Assembly: GCF_024970185.1 (NCBI RefSeq)
Contig: NZ_CP103965.1
Coordinates: 1,980,001 to 2,044,000, forward strand
DNA length: 64,000 nt
Reading direction: 5' to 3'
DNA from: Pseudomonas sp. N3-W
GTDB taxonomy: Bacteria > Pseudomonadota > Gammaproteobacteria > Pseudomonadales > Pseudomonadaceae
Below the pieces are notes generated by a model. The model searched no databases and had not been told where the DNA came from. It worked only from the letters and a program-made list of their open reading frames with translations. The position numbers were made by a program, and so were the translations under genes. Shown here in pieces: positions 14,519-23,952 of the stretch. Positions within the stretch are counted from its first letter, which is position 1. Each line of letters starts with the position of its first letter.

Positions 14519-17500
14519 TGCGTGATCTTCCTGTTGGGATTAGGTATCGAGTAGCCAAAATCTCTGCCGTCATCAATAATTAGCGTCGCGCCCAATATGT
14601 TTTCATTTTTTATGCGGCCAGGTATGGCTACTTCCTTTTCAGTCGGAAACGAATACAGTGGGCCAAGCTCTTTTTTTAGATCGTGTCCTGGTATTTTTTG
14701 CAGTGTGTATAGGTAGCCTACTCTTGTGTTGAATCCGGTGGCAAAAAGTTTTCCGGCATCCCGTGAAGTAGATGTACTAATAAAATTGCTGGGTGGATTA
14801 TCGCTATCAATAGAGTGAAGCAATAAATCATCGCTCTTACCTTTACTCTTGAAACCATTTGCAAATACATCTTCCGGTTCCCGACTGTCTCCACGATATA
14901 AATAGTCTTCTTCGGTTTTTGTCTTGGGCAGGGCCGGTTCATCATTTTTTATAATAGCCTTTTTAGCCGGCTCCTCACCCCCACCCAACGCCCCCTTACA
15001 CCCAACTCCACCCGGACAATCATTCAATCCCAGCGGATCAACCCACCCCGTTGGATTCACCCCATACCGATACCCGTTCAGCCCGCCCGCCAGCTTCACC
15101 GGATCGGGCGTCAGATACCGTCCAAGGTCCGGGCTGTAATACCGATGACGGTTGTAATGCAGCCCCGTTTCCGCGTCGAAATACTGCCCTTGGAATCGCA
15201 GCGGCTGATCCAGTGTCTGCCGTGTATCCGATTCGAGGTGCGCCAATTGCCCGTAGGCGGTGTACCGGGCGGACCAGGCGATCTCGCCGCTGTAATCGGT
15301 CAGTTCCTGCGGGGTGCCGAGGTGGTCGAGTTGGTAGTAGAACGGGCAGGCCTGGCGAGGGCCTTCGCCGTCGAGCATCGCCAGCGGGCGGAAGCTGCCG
15401 GGTTCATAAACATAACTGCGATAGTGTTCAGGACTGTTCTCGGCGACGATCTGGTCGCCTTGCCAGAAAAACTCGGTGGTTCTGCCGTCGACGGTTTTGG
15501 CGATGCGTCGACCAAAGGCGTCGTAGCGGTAACTCGCACAACGGCCCTCCGGCAACGTGACGCCCACTAACCGGTGCTGGCAGTCGTAACGGTATTCGGT
15601 AACAAGGGTTTGCCCGGTGCCGCGTCGCTCACGAATCAGGTTGCCGAATGCGTCATGGTCATAGTGGCGATCGCCTTGCATCAGCAGGCGGTTGCCGCTG
15701 ACGCTCGTCGGCCCCGGACGATGCTGCATCAGCAGATTGCCTGCCGGGTCGTGGGCATAACTTTCCGGCAGTTGATCCCGGGAGTGACGGACGCGGATCA
15801 AGCGGTCGAGAGTGTCGTACTGATAACTGCGCTGGCCGTGGCGGGTGTCGGCGATGTGGTCGAGATTGCCGTTGGCGCTGTAGGCATAGTCGCGGCGGTA
15901 CAGGGCAAATTGCTGTTGGCCTACAGCATGGGCTATCAGGCGGCCCTGATCGTCGTGCTGGTATTCGCTGAGCAACAGGCCTTGTTGGCGCTGTTGCTCG
16001 CGCCCCGCGATAAAAGTGTGGGACGTCAGCCGTGCGCCATTAAGGTCGATGGCTGCCAGTGCGCCGCCCTTGGCGTAGTGGTAATCGAGTGTGCTGTTGT
16101 CTGGCAGGCGCAGGTGGTTGAGCCGGCCACAGGCATCGTAGCCATAACGCAAGGTGGCCCAGCCCTGATGCTCGGTAACCAGGCGGTCTTGGCGGTCGTA
16201 TTCGAACGCCAGCGGATGATCGTGACCGTCGGTGACACTGATCAGCCGGCCAAGGCTGTCATAGTGGTATTCGACCGTTTTCCCGTCGGGCAACGACTTG
16301 ACCAGCAGCCTTCCCGCCGCATCCCGCTGATAGCCGGTAATCAGCTGTGAGCCGTCGTCGCCGAACTCGATTTTTTCCAGCAGGTGGCCGTTGAGGTCGT
16401 AGGCATAAGCGGTACGACGACCGTCGAATCCGGTTTCCTGTCGGATCAAGCCGTTGGTGGTGTAGTCCAGCCGATAGTGTTCGCCGGACTCGTTTTCGAT
16501 CCCGGTCAGCAGCAGTCGCGCGCTGTCATAGCGGTACTTGAGCTCAGTACCGTCGGCATTGATCCGGCGGCTGACCAGGTGCAAATCGTCGGCGTATTCA
16601 TAACGGGTGACCCGGCCCAGTTCATCCCGTTCGGCGGTGATCTTGCCGTACGCGTTATAGCTGAATGCGCGGGTGGCGCCTGTCGGCAGGATGATCTGGA
16701 TCAGTCGGCCGATGGCGTCCCATTGGTACCGGCTGACGGCACCGTGTTCATCCTCGGTGGTCGTCCGGTTACCGAGTACGTCGTAGCAATAGCGTCGTTG
16801 GGTGCCATCGGGCCGGGTTTCCTCGACCAGGTGCCCGGCGGCATCCCAGGCCAACAGATGTCGGCTGTTGTCCGGATAGCGGGTCGACAGCAACCGGCCT
16901 TGTTTGTCGTAGTGGTAATGAGTGACATGGCCGTCAGGGTCGGTTGCCTCGGTGATGTCACCTTGAGCATTGCGTTGGTACTTCCATACCGTTTTGCCCC
17001 GACAACGGGCATGCAGAAAACCGTCGCGATACTCGTAGGACGTTGGCTCGTCTTCCGGTGGAATAACGGCAACAAGTCGTCCGACTTCGTCATATTGATA
17101 CCGGGTAACCGCGCCGAGCGGGTCCTGTTCGGCAATTAGCCTCCCGCTGTCGTCGTAGCGTTTGTGATGCTCGCCGCCGTTGGCTTCAACCCGGCGTACC
17201 AACCTTGCCTGGTCATCGTGAACATAGGTTTCTTCGCTGCCATCGACGTATTTGACCACCACGCCGCCGTGGTCATCCCAGATGTAAGCGGTGTCTATCT
17301 GCGCAAATGTCGCCCAATGCCGTGCACATCGCGCAGCCTTGCCGGACTTTTCCCACTCCCAAAAGAAACTCGCCCCACCGGCCAGTTGCCGTTGCAGGAT
17401 CACGTGTTGGTCGTCGTAGTCGTAGCGCTCGGTTTCGCCGGCGGCGTTGGTTGCTTCGATCAGTCGATGACGGGCGTCGTAGCGGTAGGAAACCAGCGTT

Positions 17501-19392
17501 TGTGCTGTGCGCCAGGAGTCGGCCAACGTGTCGGCGGGGTGAAACGTCTGATACTTGATGGCGATCAGATGCCTTCGCTCGTAACTCAACAACAGCGAAC
17601 GTCCGGCACCGTTGTCGAGGCGTTGAATGCGATCCTGACTATCGCGGGTGATGCGCAACCGGTTGCCGTATGCATCACTGATGGCGGTCAGTCGCCCGCC
17701 GCGAAAGTGATAAAACCGCGCGGCTTCCCCGGCCAAAGCGAGGATCAGCTCCTCCGGCTCGTTGCCGAGGTAGATCGCTGCGCGTGACAGGCTGTTATGA
17801 ATCGTCGGGCGCTCGACACTCGGCAGCGGAAATGGCGTGCGCCGGTTTTCGTGGTCGGTCCAGATGACGTGTGCGCCGTCGATGTCCAGTCGATGGGAGA
17901 GGGAATGACTCCAGCCCCAGCCGAGGCCAACATCCATTTCCACGGCGCTGGTGCGGTACAGTCGGGTGAAGTCGAACGGCAACACACCTTTCAGCGTGCC
18001 GTCGTGCAGGGTCAGCAATTCTTCGCCCGTGACCATCGACACCGGACAGCCGTTGGTGCAGGTCAATGCCGCGCAATCAGCGCTCTTTCCGTCAGGATTT
18101 TTTGCCTGATCGGGTGCGTCGTCGTGATGTTGCTGTTTGTTCAGGCGGGTCTGGTTTTCGGATTTGTTGCGGGCAATGGCTACCGGGTTGTTGACCTTTA
18201 CAGCTGGCGCATTTCTGGTCGAAATCTGCAATGGAAGCGCCGGTGCAGGCCGGATTGGCGCGTTCCGGGCGTGGAGCATCAATGGCTTCAGAGCCCCCGC
18301 GTGAGCTGAAAGATCAGATCTGGCGGTGAGCCTGGCCATACGCAGGCTGGCGGCGGCCAGCCATTGTCGGGCCCGTGGCGATTTGACCTTGGCCAGTACC
18401 TTGGCGCTCATGCCGAGCTGCAGGCCGGCAGGCCCGGTAAAACGCGCCAGCAAAAAGCCGATCAGTACGCTGGCGCGAATTTCCGCGACCACCTCGGCAA
18501 TGTATTGCGGCGGCAGCATCTTCAGCCAGCTGGTGAAGGCCGCCAGATGGACGAACATCAACGGCTCGTCGCTCAGCACCAGCAAAATGTTGGCGATGGC
18601 TTCGGTCGAGGCGTTCAGCAGCGCTTCAAGTTCGACTTCGCTCAGGTATTCAAGGAGTTTTTCGCTGTTGGCTTGCAGGTCCGCCAACAGCGCGTAGATC
18701 TGCTTCACGTCATCCCACAAGCCGTGCATGGATTTTTCGAAACCCTGCCAGTCGGCTTGTTGCAACTGGCCATAACGCTCGGTGAAACCGGCCGCGGAAA
18801 ACTCGGCCCACAGCGGCTGGAATTCAGCGGTCCATTCGCTGCGCAACCAGCCTTGCAGTTCATCAATGACGCTCTGGTAGGAGGCGTAAAGCGCTTTGAC
18901 CTGTTCGGGGGAAACATCAGGAAAGAAGGTGATGCGATAGCGGTGGCCCCGCCAGCAGTCGGGAACTTCGAGAATACCGGTGGGGCCGATGGTGGAGTGG
19001 ACGGGCTCATCGAACGTCAGCTCGCCGTTGTGCCCGACGATGACCCGCTCAAGCATGACCGGTGTGTTGCCAATCGGTAAAAACCCTGCGGTGTCGAACA
19101 TATGCACCAGGGTTAACGGGCCGCTGGCCGGGCACATGGCGAGGGTTGAGCTGACGGGGGCAGTGGATTTTTTCGGCGCGCTGAGGCGAACCTCATGGCC
19201 TACGTTGAAGACCTGTTTGACGTCCAGGGCCCAGCCGGTCCAGAAGCTTTCTGCCCAGGCTTCGTAATCATTGAGACAAAGCCGGAAATCACCGATCAGC
19301 GCCTCAAAGTCAGGCTGTTCGGGGTTCATGGCGGCGACCACCAGCAGGCCGATGCTATTGTTCAAGGCCAGCAGCCTATCGGGTTTGAACAT
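14515..19392 (-). CDS. Rhs-repeat toxin with C-terminal ADP-ribosyltransferase-like tip
   Basis: 1625 residues from ATG 19392, chosen over GTG 19398 because GAGGGAG lies upstream. The N-terminal 400 residues are helical, with one hydrophobic stretch near residue 310 (RASVLIGFLLARFTGPAG). A DUF6531-type segment (CTNGCPVSMVTGEELLTLHD) starts the Rhs cage, then many YD repeats (YRYDARHRLIEATNAAGE) run to the core end PTGWVDPLGL (1447-1456), the P-x4-DP-x-GL self-cleavage motif. The 169-residue tip is AT-rich and shows YRGDSR (Arg 1500), STSTS (1539-1543) and EKE (1585-1587) in the order of cholera-toxin-like ADP-ribosyltransferases. No PAAR domain or VgrG is present. Delivery by a type VI system is inference. 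Confidence 0.9.
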   Translation of the reverse strand: MFKPDRLLALNNSIGLLVVAAMNPEQPDFEALIGDFRLCLNDYEAWAESFWTGWALDVKQVFNVGHEVRLSAPKKSTAPVSSTLAMCPASGPLTLVHMFDTAGFLPIGNTPVMLERVIVGHNGELTFDEPVHSTIGPTGILEVPDCWRGHRYRITFFPDVSPEQVKALYASYQSVIDELQGWLRSEWTAEFQPLWAEFSAAGFTERYGQLQQADWQGFEKSMHGLWDDVKQIYALLADLQANSEKLLEYLSEVELEALLNASTEAIANILLVLSDEPLMFVHLAAFTSWLKMLPPQYIAEVVAEIRASVLIGFLLARFTGPAGLQLGMSAKVLAKVKSPRARQWLAAASLRMARLTARSDLSAHAGALKPLMLHARNAPIRPAPALPLQISTRNAPAVKVNNPVAIARNKSENQTRLNKQQHHDDAPDQAKNPDGKSADCAALTCTNGCPVSMVTGEELLTLHDGTLKGVLPFDFTRLYRTSAVEMDVGLGWGWSHSLSHRLDIDGAHVIWTDHENRRTPFPLPSVERPTIHNSLSRAAIYLGNEPEELILALAGEAARFYHFRGGRLTAISDAYGNRLRITRDSQDRIQRLDNGAGRSLLLSYERRHLIAIKYQTFHPADTLADSWRTAQTLVSYRYDARHRLIEATNAAGETERYDYDDQHVILQRQLAGGASFFWEWEKSGKAARCARHWATFAQIDTAYIWDDHGGVVVKYVDGSEETYVHDDQARLVRRVEANGGEHHKRYDDSGRLIAEQDPLGAVTRYQYDEVGRLVAVIPPEDEPTSYEYRDGFLHARCRGKTVWKYQRNAQGDITEATDPDGHVTHYHYDKQGRLLSTRYPDNSRHLLAWDAAGHLVEETRPDGTQRRYCYDVLGNRTTTEDEHGAVSRYQWDAIGRLIQIILPTGATRAFSYNAYGKITAERDELGRVTRYEYADDLHLVSRRINADGTELKYRYDSARLLLTGIENESGEHYRLDYTTNGLIRQETGFDGRRTAYAYDLNGHLLEKIEFGDDGSQLITGYQRDAAGRLLVKSLPDGKTVEYHYDSLGRLISVTDGHDHPLAFEYDRQDRLVTEHQGWATLRYGYDACGRLNHLRLPDNSTLDYHYAKGGALAAIDLNGARLTSHTFIAGREQQRQQGLLLSEYQHDDQGRLIAHAVGQQQFALYRRDYAYSANGNLDHIADTRHGQRSYQYDTLDRLIRVRHSRDQLPESYAHDPAGNLLMQHRPGPTSVSGNRLLMQGDRHYDHDAFGNLIRERRGTGQTLVTEYRYDCQHRLVGVTLPEGRCASYRYDAFGRRIAKTVDGRTTEFFWQGDQIVAENSPEHYRSYVYEPGSFRPLAMLDGEGPRQACPFYYQLDHLGTPQELTDYSGEIAWSARYTAYGQLAHLESDTRQTLDQPLRFQGQYFDAETGLHYNRHRYYSPDLGRYLTPDPVKLAGGLNGYRYGVNPTGWVDPLGLNDCPGGVGCKGALGGGEEPAKKAIIKNDEPALPKTKTEEDYLYRGDSREPEDVFANGFKSKGKSDDLLLHSIDSDNPPSNFISTSTSRDAGKLFATGFNTRVGYLYTLQKIPGHDLKKELGPLYSFPTEKEVAIPGRIKNENILGATLIIDDGRDFGYSIPNPNRKITQ

Positions 19393-19650
19393 TCGCACTC
19401 CCTCGCGCGGGTCAATTAGGTGCGCGAGACTTTGCGGGGGATCAACGAGGAAATAAGTCGGGAAAGTAGGCGTTTGATGTAGGGCAAATCGCTAAATCAT
19501 GGCGAGTCATTCGGTGCGGAGTTTTTATTGGCGGGAATTGACCGTTGCCCTGGGCCGGTTGCGATCGTTATGCTGCTGAAACCTTTAATCGATCACGGAT
19601 CCGGCCGTACCTCAGCCGCCTGGGATGTCATTAAAAACGGATCAGATGCG

Positions 19651-20346
19651 ATGAATGCACCGCTTAAAGAGTTGGGCCCGATCAAAGCCGTGATTTTCGA
19701 TATGGACGGCTTGCTGCTGGACACCGAGGGCATCTACACCGAGGTCACCTCGATCATCGCTAAGCGTTATGGCCGTACGTTCGACTGGAGCATCAAACAG
19801 AACATCATCGGCCGTGGCGCAGGTGATCTGGCGCGCTATGTGGTCGAGGCACTGGATTTGCCTATCACGGCCGAAGAGTTTCTGGTGATTCGAGAGCCGT
19901 TGATGCGCGAGCGATTTCCCTCGGCGCTGGCGATGCCGGGCGCGGAGCAACTGGTTCGGCATTTGAAGGCCAATAACATCCCGATTGCGGTGGGTACCAG
20001 TTCTTCGCGTCAGTCCTTCGGTCAGAAAACCACCTTGCACCGTGACTGGTTTGCGCTGTTCGACTTTATCGTCACGGCTGACGACCCCGAGGTTGGCGCG
20101 GCGAAACCGGCGCCGGATATTTTCCTGACGGCGGCCCGGCGTCTCGGTGTTGCACCTGAAGATTGCCTGGTGTTCGAGGATTCGCCGTTCGGCGTCACCG
20201 CTGCGAAAGCGGCCGGGATGACCGCCATTGCAATCCCGGACGCGGCCATGGCCGATGAAAAATACGCCCATGCCGACAGCATTCTGCGTACGCTGAAAGC
20301 GTTTGAACCAGGCGCCTGCGGCTTGCCGGCGCTGGATTGGGTCTGA
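19651..20346 (+). CDS. HAD-superfamily phosphatase (HAD-IA, GS1/beta-PGM-like)
   Basis: 231 residues from ATG 19651, giving the normal N-terminus of the family; the frame is open upstream to 19528 but that part looks non-coding. The HAD motifs are all present: FDMDGLLLDTE (nucleophile Asp and acid Asp), GTSSSR (motif II), KPAPDIFL (motif III Lys) and FEDSPFGVTAAKAAGM (motif IV). The helical cap between motifs I and II marks subfamily IA. Such proteins dephosphorylate small phosphorylated sugars or nucleotides in the cytoplasm; the substrate cannot be read from the sequence. It converges with the SDR gene on a shared terminator. Confidence 0.85.
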   Translation: MNAPLKELGPIKAVIFDMDGLLLDTEGIYTEVTSIIAKRYGRTFDWSIKQNIIGRGAGDLARYVVEALDLPITAEEFLVIREPLMRERFPSALAMPGAEQLVRHLKANNIPIAVGTSSSRQSFGQKTTLHRDWFALFDFIVTADDPEVGAAKPAPDIFLTAARRLGVAPEDCLVFEDSPFGVTAAKAAGMTAIAIPDAAMADEKYAHADSILRTLKAFEPGACGLPALDWV

Positions 20347-20357
20347 CAGCTCGGTAC

Positions 20358-20401
20358 AAAAAAAACGCCGGCAACCTGTCAAGGGTTGCCGGCGTTTTTG
20401 T
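20358..20401. terminator. bidirectional terminator between the HAD and SDR genes
   Basis: ACGCCGGCAACC (20365-20376) and GGTTGCCGGCGT (20384-20395) form a perfect 12-bp stem with a 7-base loop, flanked by an A-run on the left and a T-run on the right, so it works for both converging genes. Confidence 0.93.
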
Positions 20402-20417
20402 TTGCGCGTTCAGTGCA

Positions 20418-21164
20418 TCAGGCGCCAAAGCCGCCATCGATGGTCAGGCTGGCGCCGGTGATGTAGCCGGCTTCCGGGCCGACCAGGTAGGCCACGAAAC
20501 TGGCAATTTCTTCCACATGGCCATAACGACCCACTGCCATCAACGGGATCAGGCTGTCGGCAAAATCGCCGTCGGCCGGGTTCATGTCGGTGTCGACCGG
20601 GCCGGGCTGCACGTTGTTGATGGTGATGCCGCGTGGGCCGAGGTCACGAGCCAGGCCTTTGGTCAGGCCGACCAGTGCCGACTTGCTCATGGCGTACGGA
20701 CCACCACCGGCAAAGGGCATGCGGTCGGCGTTGGTGCTGCCGATGTTGATGACGCGACCGCCTTCGGTCATGTGTTTGGCGGCGGCCTGGGTGGCGATAA
20801 ACACGCTGCGTACGTTGATCGCCAACGTCCGGTCGAAGTCTTCGAGCTTGAAATCTTCCAGCGGTCCGACGGCCAGCACGCCAGCGTTGTTGACCAGAAT
20901 GTCCAGGCGACCGAAGGCGTCGACGGTCGCGGCGACAGCATTGCGAATGGCGTCGGCATCAGCACTGTCGGCCTTGATGGCCAGGGCTTTGCCACCGTTG
21001 GCGATGATGCTGTCTTGCAGGTCTTCAGCTTTGGTGGTGGAACTGACGTAGGTGAAGGCGACGCTCGCGCCTTCGGCGGCCAGGCGTTTGACGATGGCAG
21101 CGCCGATGCCGCGGGAGCCGCCTTGAATCAGAGCTACTTTGCCAGTGAGCTGTTGAGTGGTCAT
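20418..21164 (-). CDS. short-chain dehydrogenase/reductase (SDR), classical type
   Basis: 248 residues from ATG 21164 (MTTQQLTGKVALIQGGSRGI). The Rossmann glycine motif (GGSRGIG), NNAG, catalytic Ser (INIGS), and YAMSKSAL (Tyr-x-x-x-Lys) are present, and it ends ITGASLTIDGGF, as in FabG-like SDRs. It will be an NAD(P)H-dependent oxidoreductase; the Thr/Ser-rich region after strand 2 (YVSSTTKAED) hints at NADPH. The open frame extends well beyond this start into the divergent LysR gene and that part is not real. It is transcribed away from the LysR gene, its likely regulator. Confidence 0.88.
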   Translation of the reverse strand: MTTQQLTGKVALIQGGSRGIGAAIVKRLAAEGASVAFTYVSSTTKAEDLQDSIIANGGKALAIKADSADADAIRNAVAATVDAFGRLDILVNNAGVLAVGPLEDFKLEDFDRTLAINVRSVFIATQAAAKHMTEGGRVINIGSTNADRMPFAGGGPYAMSKSALVGLTKGLARDLGPRGITINNVQPGPVDTDMNPADGDFADSLIPLMAVGRYGHVEEIASFVAYLVGPEAGYITGASLTIDGGFGA

Positions 21165-21231
21165 GTCGATCTCCAGAAGTGCAAGGCCGGATGCCTTGTG
21201 GTTGGCGTCGAGTATCGACTTCGCATTACCC

Positions 21232-21267
21232 TCTGTGTAGACCCTAATTACGATAGTCTGTGTAAAC
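21232..21267. promoter_or_regulatory. direct repeats in the SDR/LysR intergenic region
   Basis: TCTGTGTAGAC (21232-21242) and TCTGTGTAAAC (21257-21267) are near-identical direct repeats 25 bp apart, about two helical turns, in the divergent promoter region. They could be LysR half-sites. Confidence 0.35.
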
Positions 21268-21288
21268 CAGAAGTTTATAGTGGCGGTT

Positions 21289-22212
21289 ATGGAAACCTTC
21301 AGCAGTATCGAATGCTTCGTGCGCAGTGCCGAAGTCGGAAGCTTCGCCGAGGCAGCCCGGCGTCTGAGCCTGACCCCGGCCGCCGTCGGCAAGAGCGTCG
21401 CCAAGCTGGAGGCGCGACTGGGTGTTCGGCTGTTCCAGCGCAGCACGCGCAGCCTGACGCTGACGGAAGCCGGGCAGCTGTTTTTGGGTGAGGTCAGCAC
21501 CAGCCTCTACACCATTCAAAACGCCGTGGCGAATCTGGCCAGCGCCGAAGGGCGCCCGGCGGGGACGCTGAAAGTCAGCATGGGCACGGTGTTCGGGCGT
21601 CTGTACATCGTGCCGTTGCTGGCTGAGTTTGTGCAGCGTTTTCCAGCGATCAGCCCGGACTGGCACTTCGATAACCGTCAGGTCGACCTGATTGCCCAAG
21701 GCTTTGATGCGGCGATTGGCGGTGGCTTCGAGCTGCCCCAAGGTGTGGTGGCGCGCAAGTTGACGCCGGCGCACCGGGTGCTGGTGGCTTCGCACGACTA
21801 CTTGGCGGGACGTAAGGCGATTATCGAGCCGGACGATCTGGGGCACTGTGGCGGTATCCTGATTCGCTCACCACAGACCGGTCGCGTGCGCTCGTGGCAG
21901 TTGACCAGTCGCACCGGAGACCATCGTCCCCTGGAACTCAAGGCGCGAATGACCATGAGCGATTCGGAAGCGGCCTGCGCCTGCGCGGCGCAGAATCTGG
22001 GCGTTGCGCTGGTGAGCATGCCGTTTGCCGTGGGCTACCTGGAGGCCGGCACCTTGCAGCGTGTGTTGCCGGACTGGTATGTCGACGATGGCAATATTTC
22101 AATCTATTACGCCGAACACAAGCTGTTGCCGGGCAAGACGCGGGCGTTTGTGGATTTTGTGATCGAGCAGTTTGCGAAGCAGGGGTTGGCCGCGCGGTTC
22201 AGTGCAATTTGA
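21289..22212 (+). CDS. LysR-family transcriptional regulator
   Basis: 307 residues from ATG 21289 (METFSSIECFVRSAEVGSFA); a GTG nine bases earlier is possible but unusual for the family. The N-terminal winged helix-turn-helix reads SFAEAARRLSLTPAAVGKSV, the linker helix follows (LEARLGVRLFQRSTRSLTLT), and the rest is the periplasmic-binding-protein-like effector domain. The AAVGKSV variant places it in the subgroup with a shorter recognition motif, often next to oxidoreductases. It is divergent from the SDR gene and is probably its regulator. The ligand is unknown. Confidence 0.88.
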   Translation: METFSSIECFVRSAEVGSFAEAARRLSLTPAAVGKSVAKLEARLGVRLFQRSTRSLTLTEAGQLFLGEVSTSLYTIQNAVANLASAEGRPAGTLKVSMGTVFGRLYIVPLLAEFVQRFPAISPDWHFDNRQVDLIAQGFDAAIGGGFELPQGVVARKLTPAHRVLVASHDYLAGRKAIIEPDDLGHCGGILIRSPQTGRVRSWQLTSRTGDHRPLELKARMTMSDSEAACACAAQNLGVALVSMPFAVGYLEAGTLQRVLPDWYVDDGNISIYYAEHKLLPGKTRAFVDFVIEQFAKQGLAARFSAI

Positions 22213-22232
22213 GTTCGGCTTTAGACCGAGGC

Positions 22233-22315
22233 GCGGCTTGCTCGCGAAGGCTGCCTGTCAGCCAACATTCATGTAGCTGACACACCGCTTTCGCGAGCAG
22301 GCTCACTCCCACAGG
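22233..22315. repeat. REP pair
   Basis: Two inverted copies of the Pseudomonas REP motif (GGCTTGCTCGCGAAGG and CGCGAGCAGGCTCACTCCCA) separated by a short spacer, after the LysR gene and before the end of cysH. Confidence 0.8.
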
Positions 22316-22335
22316 GGATATACAGGGCAGGGGGA

Positions 22336-23076
22336 TTATGCCTTTGACTTGCCGATGATATTCCCCGCATGCAGCCCACACTCTTTCTGCGTCGCCTCTT
22401 CCCACCACCAGCGGCCTTCGCGTTCATGCTGGTTTGGCAACACGGGGCGGGTGCAGGGCTCGCAGCCGATGCTGATGAACCCGCGCTCATGCAGACTGTT
22501 GTACGGCAGTTCGAGCATGCGGATGTAGCCCCAGATCTCTTCGCTGGTCATTTGCGCCAGCGGGTTGAATTTGTACAGGGTGCGTTCCGGGGTTGAGAAC
22601 GCGGTGTCGATTTCCAGCACCGCGACGGCGCTGCGGGTGCCGGGGCTCTGGTCCCGGCGCTGGCCGGTGGCCCATGCCGTCACGCCGGACAGCTTGCGGC
22701 GCAGTGGCTCTATCTTGCGGATGCCGCAGCATTCGCCATGGCCATCCTTGTAGAAGCTGAACAGGCCTTTTTCTTTCACGAACGGTTCAAGTTTCGTGTA
22801 GTCCGGCGACACCAGTTCAATGTCGATCTTGTAGTGCTCGCGCACCTGATCGATGAAACGATAGGTTTCCGGGTGCAGCCGGCCAGTGTCCAGGCTGAAC
22901 ACCTTGACGTTCTTGTTCAGCTTCCAGGCCATGTCCACGAGCACCACGTCCTCGGCGCCGCTGAAGGATATCCACAGGTCATCGCCAAACTCGGCGAATG
23001 CGAGTTTCAGAATGTCCTGGGCGGATTTGTTGGCATAGGTCGTGGCGAGTTCCACGACATCGAACGATGGGCTCAT
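22336..23076 (-). CDS. cysH: adenosine 5'-phosphosulfate reductase (CysH family)
   Basis: 246 residues. It reduces activated sulfate to sulfite in cysteine synthesis, using thioredoxin. The PP-loop region is [15 protein letters not shown], and [12 protein letters not shown] is conserved. Two Cys pairs are present, GECCGIR and GCEPCTRPV. They mark the [4Fe-4S] assimilatory APS reductase group known in Pseudomonas rather than the iron-free PAPS reductases. The redox Cys is in KECGLHAGN at the C-terminus. It is a single gene, divergent from thrH. Confidence 0.93.
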   Translation of the reverse strand: MSPSFDVVELATTYANKSAQDILKLAFAEFGDDLWISFSGAEDVVLVDMAWKLNKNVKVFSLDTGRLHPETYRFIDQVREHYKIDIELVSPDYTKLEPFVKEKGLFSFYKDGHGECCGIRKIEPLRRKLSGVTAWATGQRRDQSPGTRSAVAVLEIDTAFSTPERTLYKFNPLAQMTSEEIWGYIRMLELPYNSLHERGFISIGCEPCTRPVLPNQHEREGRWWWEEATQKECGLHAGNIIGKSKA

Positions 23077-23249
23077 CAGGGCGGCTTCCTACAGGTCAAT
23101 GGCGCTGGGCGCTCTATATGGAGCAGATGGTAACAAAATCCTGCCACCGCTGGCGCGCCCTCCGCGTTGCGCAGGTGGGGCTGAATCGCTAGAGTTCGGC
23201 AGTCCTTTTGCTCGCTCGACTCAATAATCAATACAAATGGGAGTGTCTT

Positions 23250-23867
23250 GTGGAAATTGCCTGTCTGGATCTTGAAGGTGTGTTGGTCCCGGAAATCTGG
23301 ATCGCCTTCGCTGAAAAAACCGGTATCGAATCCCTCAGGGCTACCACCCGCGATATTCCCGATTACGATGTGCTGATGAAGCAGCGCCTGCGGATCCTCG
23401 ACGAGCATGGCCTCAAGCTGTCAGACATCCAGGAAGTGATCGCCACGCTCAAGCCGCTGGACGGCGCCATCGAGTTCGTCGACTGGCTGCGCGAGCGCTT
23501 TCAGGTGGTGATTCTGTCGGACACCTTCTATGAGTTTTCCCAGCCGCTGATGCGTCAACTGGGTTTCCCGACCTTGCTTTGCCATCGTCTGATCACTGAC
23601 GACGCCGGACGGGTGACCAGTTATCAGTTGCGCCAGAAAGACCCCAAGCGGCAGTCGGTCCTGGCCTTCAAGAGCCTGTACTACCGGGTGATTGCGGCGG
23701 GCGATTCCTATAACGACACCACGATGCTGGGCGAGGCGGATGCCGGGATTCTGTTCCATGCGCCGGATAATGTGATTCGCGAGTTTCCGCAGTTTCCGGC
23801 GGTGCACAGTTTTGCCGATTTGAAGCAAGAGTTCATCAAGGCTTCCAACCGGGCCTTGAGTCTGTAG
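23250..23867 (+). CDS. thrH: ThrH, bifunctional phosphoserine phosphatase / homoserine phosphotransferase
   Basis: 205 residues, the length of P. aeruginosa ThrH. GTG 23250 is chosen because GGGAG stands seven bases upstream and the product then starts MEIACLDLEGVLVPEIW like its homologues. The HAD motifs are DLEGV (nucleophile Asp with Glu in place of the second Asp, typical of ThrH), ILSDTF, the Lys in RQKDPKRQS, and AAGDSYNDTTML. In P. aeruginosa the enzyme dephosphorylates phosphoserine and can transfer the phosphate to homoserine. It is cytoplasmic and converges with pabB over a REP pair. Confidence 0.92.
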   Translation: MEIACLDLEGVLVPEIWIAFAEKTGIESLRATTRDIPDYDVLMKQRLRILDEHGLKLSDIQEVIATLKPLDGAIEFVDWLRERFQVVILSDTFYEFSQPLMRQLGFPTLLCHRLITDDAGRVTSYQLRQKDPKRQSVLAFKSLYYRVIAAGDSYNDTTMLGEADAGILFHAPDNVIREFPQFPAVHSFADLKQEFIKASNRALSL

Positions 23868-23884
23868 TTGTCTGCTCGGACGCC

Positions 23885-23948
23885 TTCGCGGGCAAGCCCG
23901 CTCTCACAGAAGAACGCATTCCAATGTGGGAGCGGGCTTGCCCGCGAT
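23885..23948. repeat. REP pair between thrH and pabB
   Basis: TTCGCGGGCAAGCCCGCTC and its inverted partner GAGCGGGCTTGCCCGCGA lie about 20 bp apart in the convergent space and may also work as a terminator or transcript stabiliser. Confidence 0.8.
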
Positions 23949-23952
23949 GCTT

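Noticed and set aside
15145..19080. Several long plus-strand open frames opposite the rhs gene
   Set aside because: They are shadows of the GC-rich YD-repeat frame, with no plausible starts or domains.
14515..19392. A linked type VI secretion cluster
   Set aside because: No VgrG, Hcp, TssB/C or ClpV gene occurs in the window; the AAA+ protein at 7311 is a membrane-anchored single ring and not ClpV.
20418..21500. A longer N-terminus of the SDR up to 21500
   Set aside because: The extra part runs through the divergent promoter region and into the LysR gene; the family N-terminus starts at 21164.
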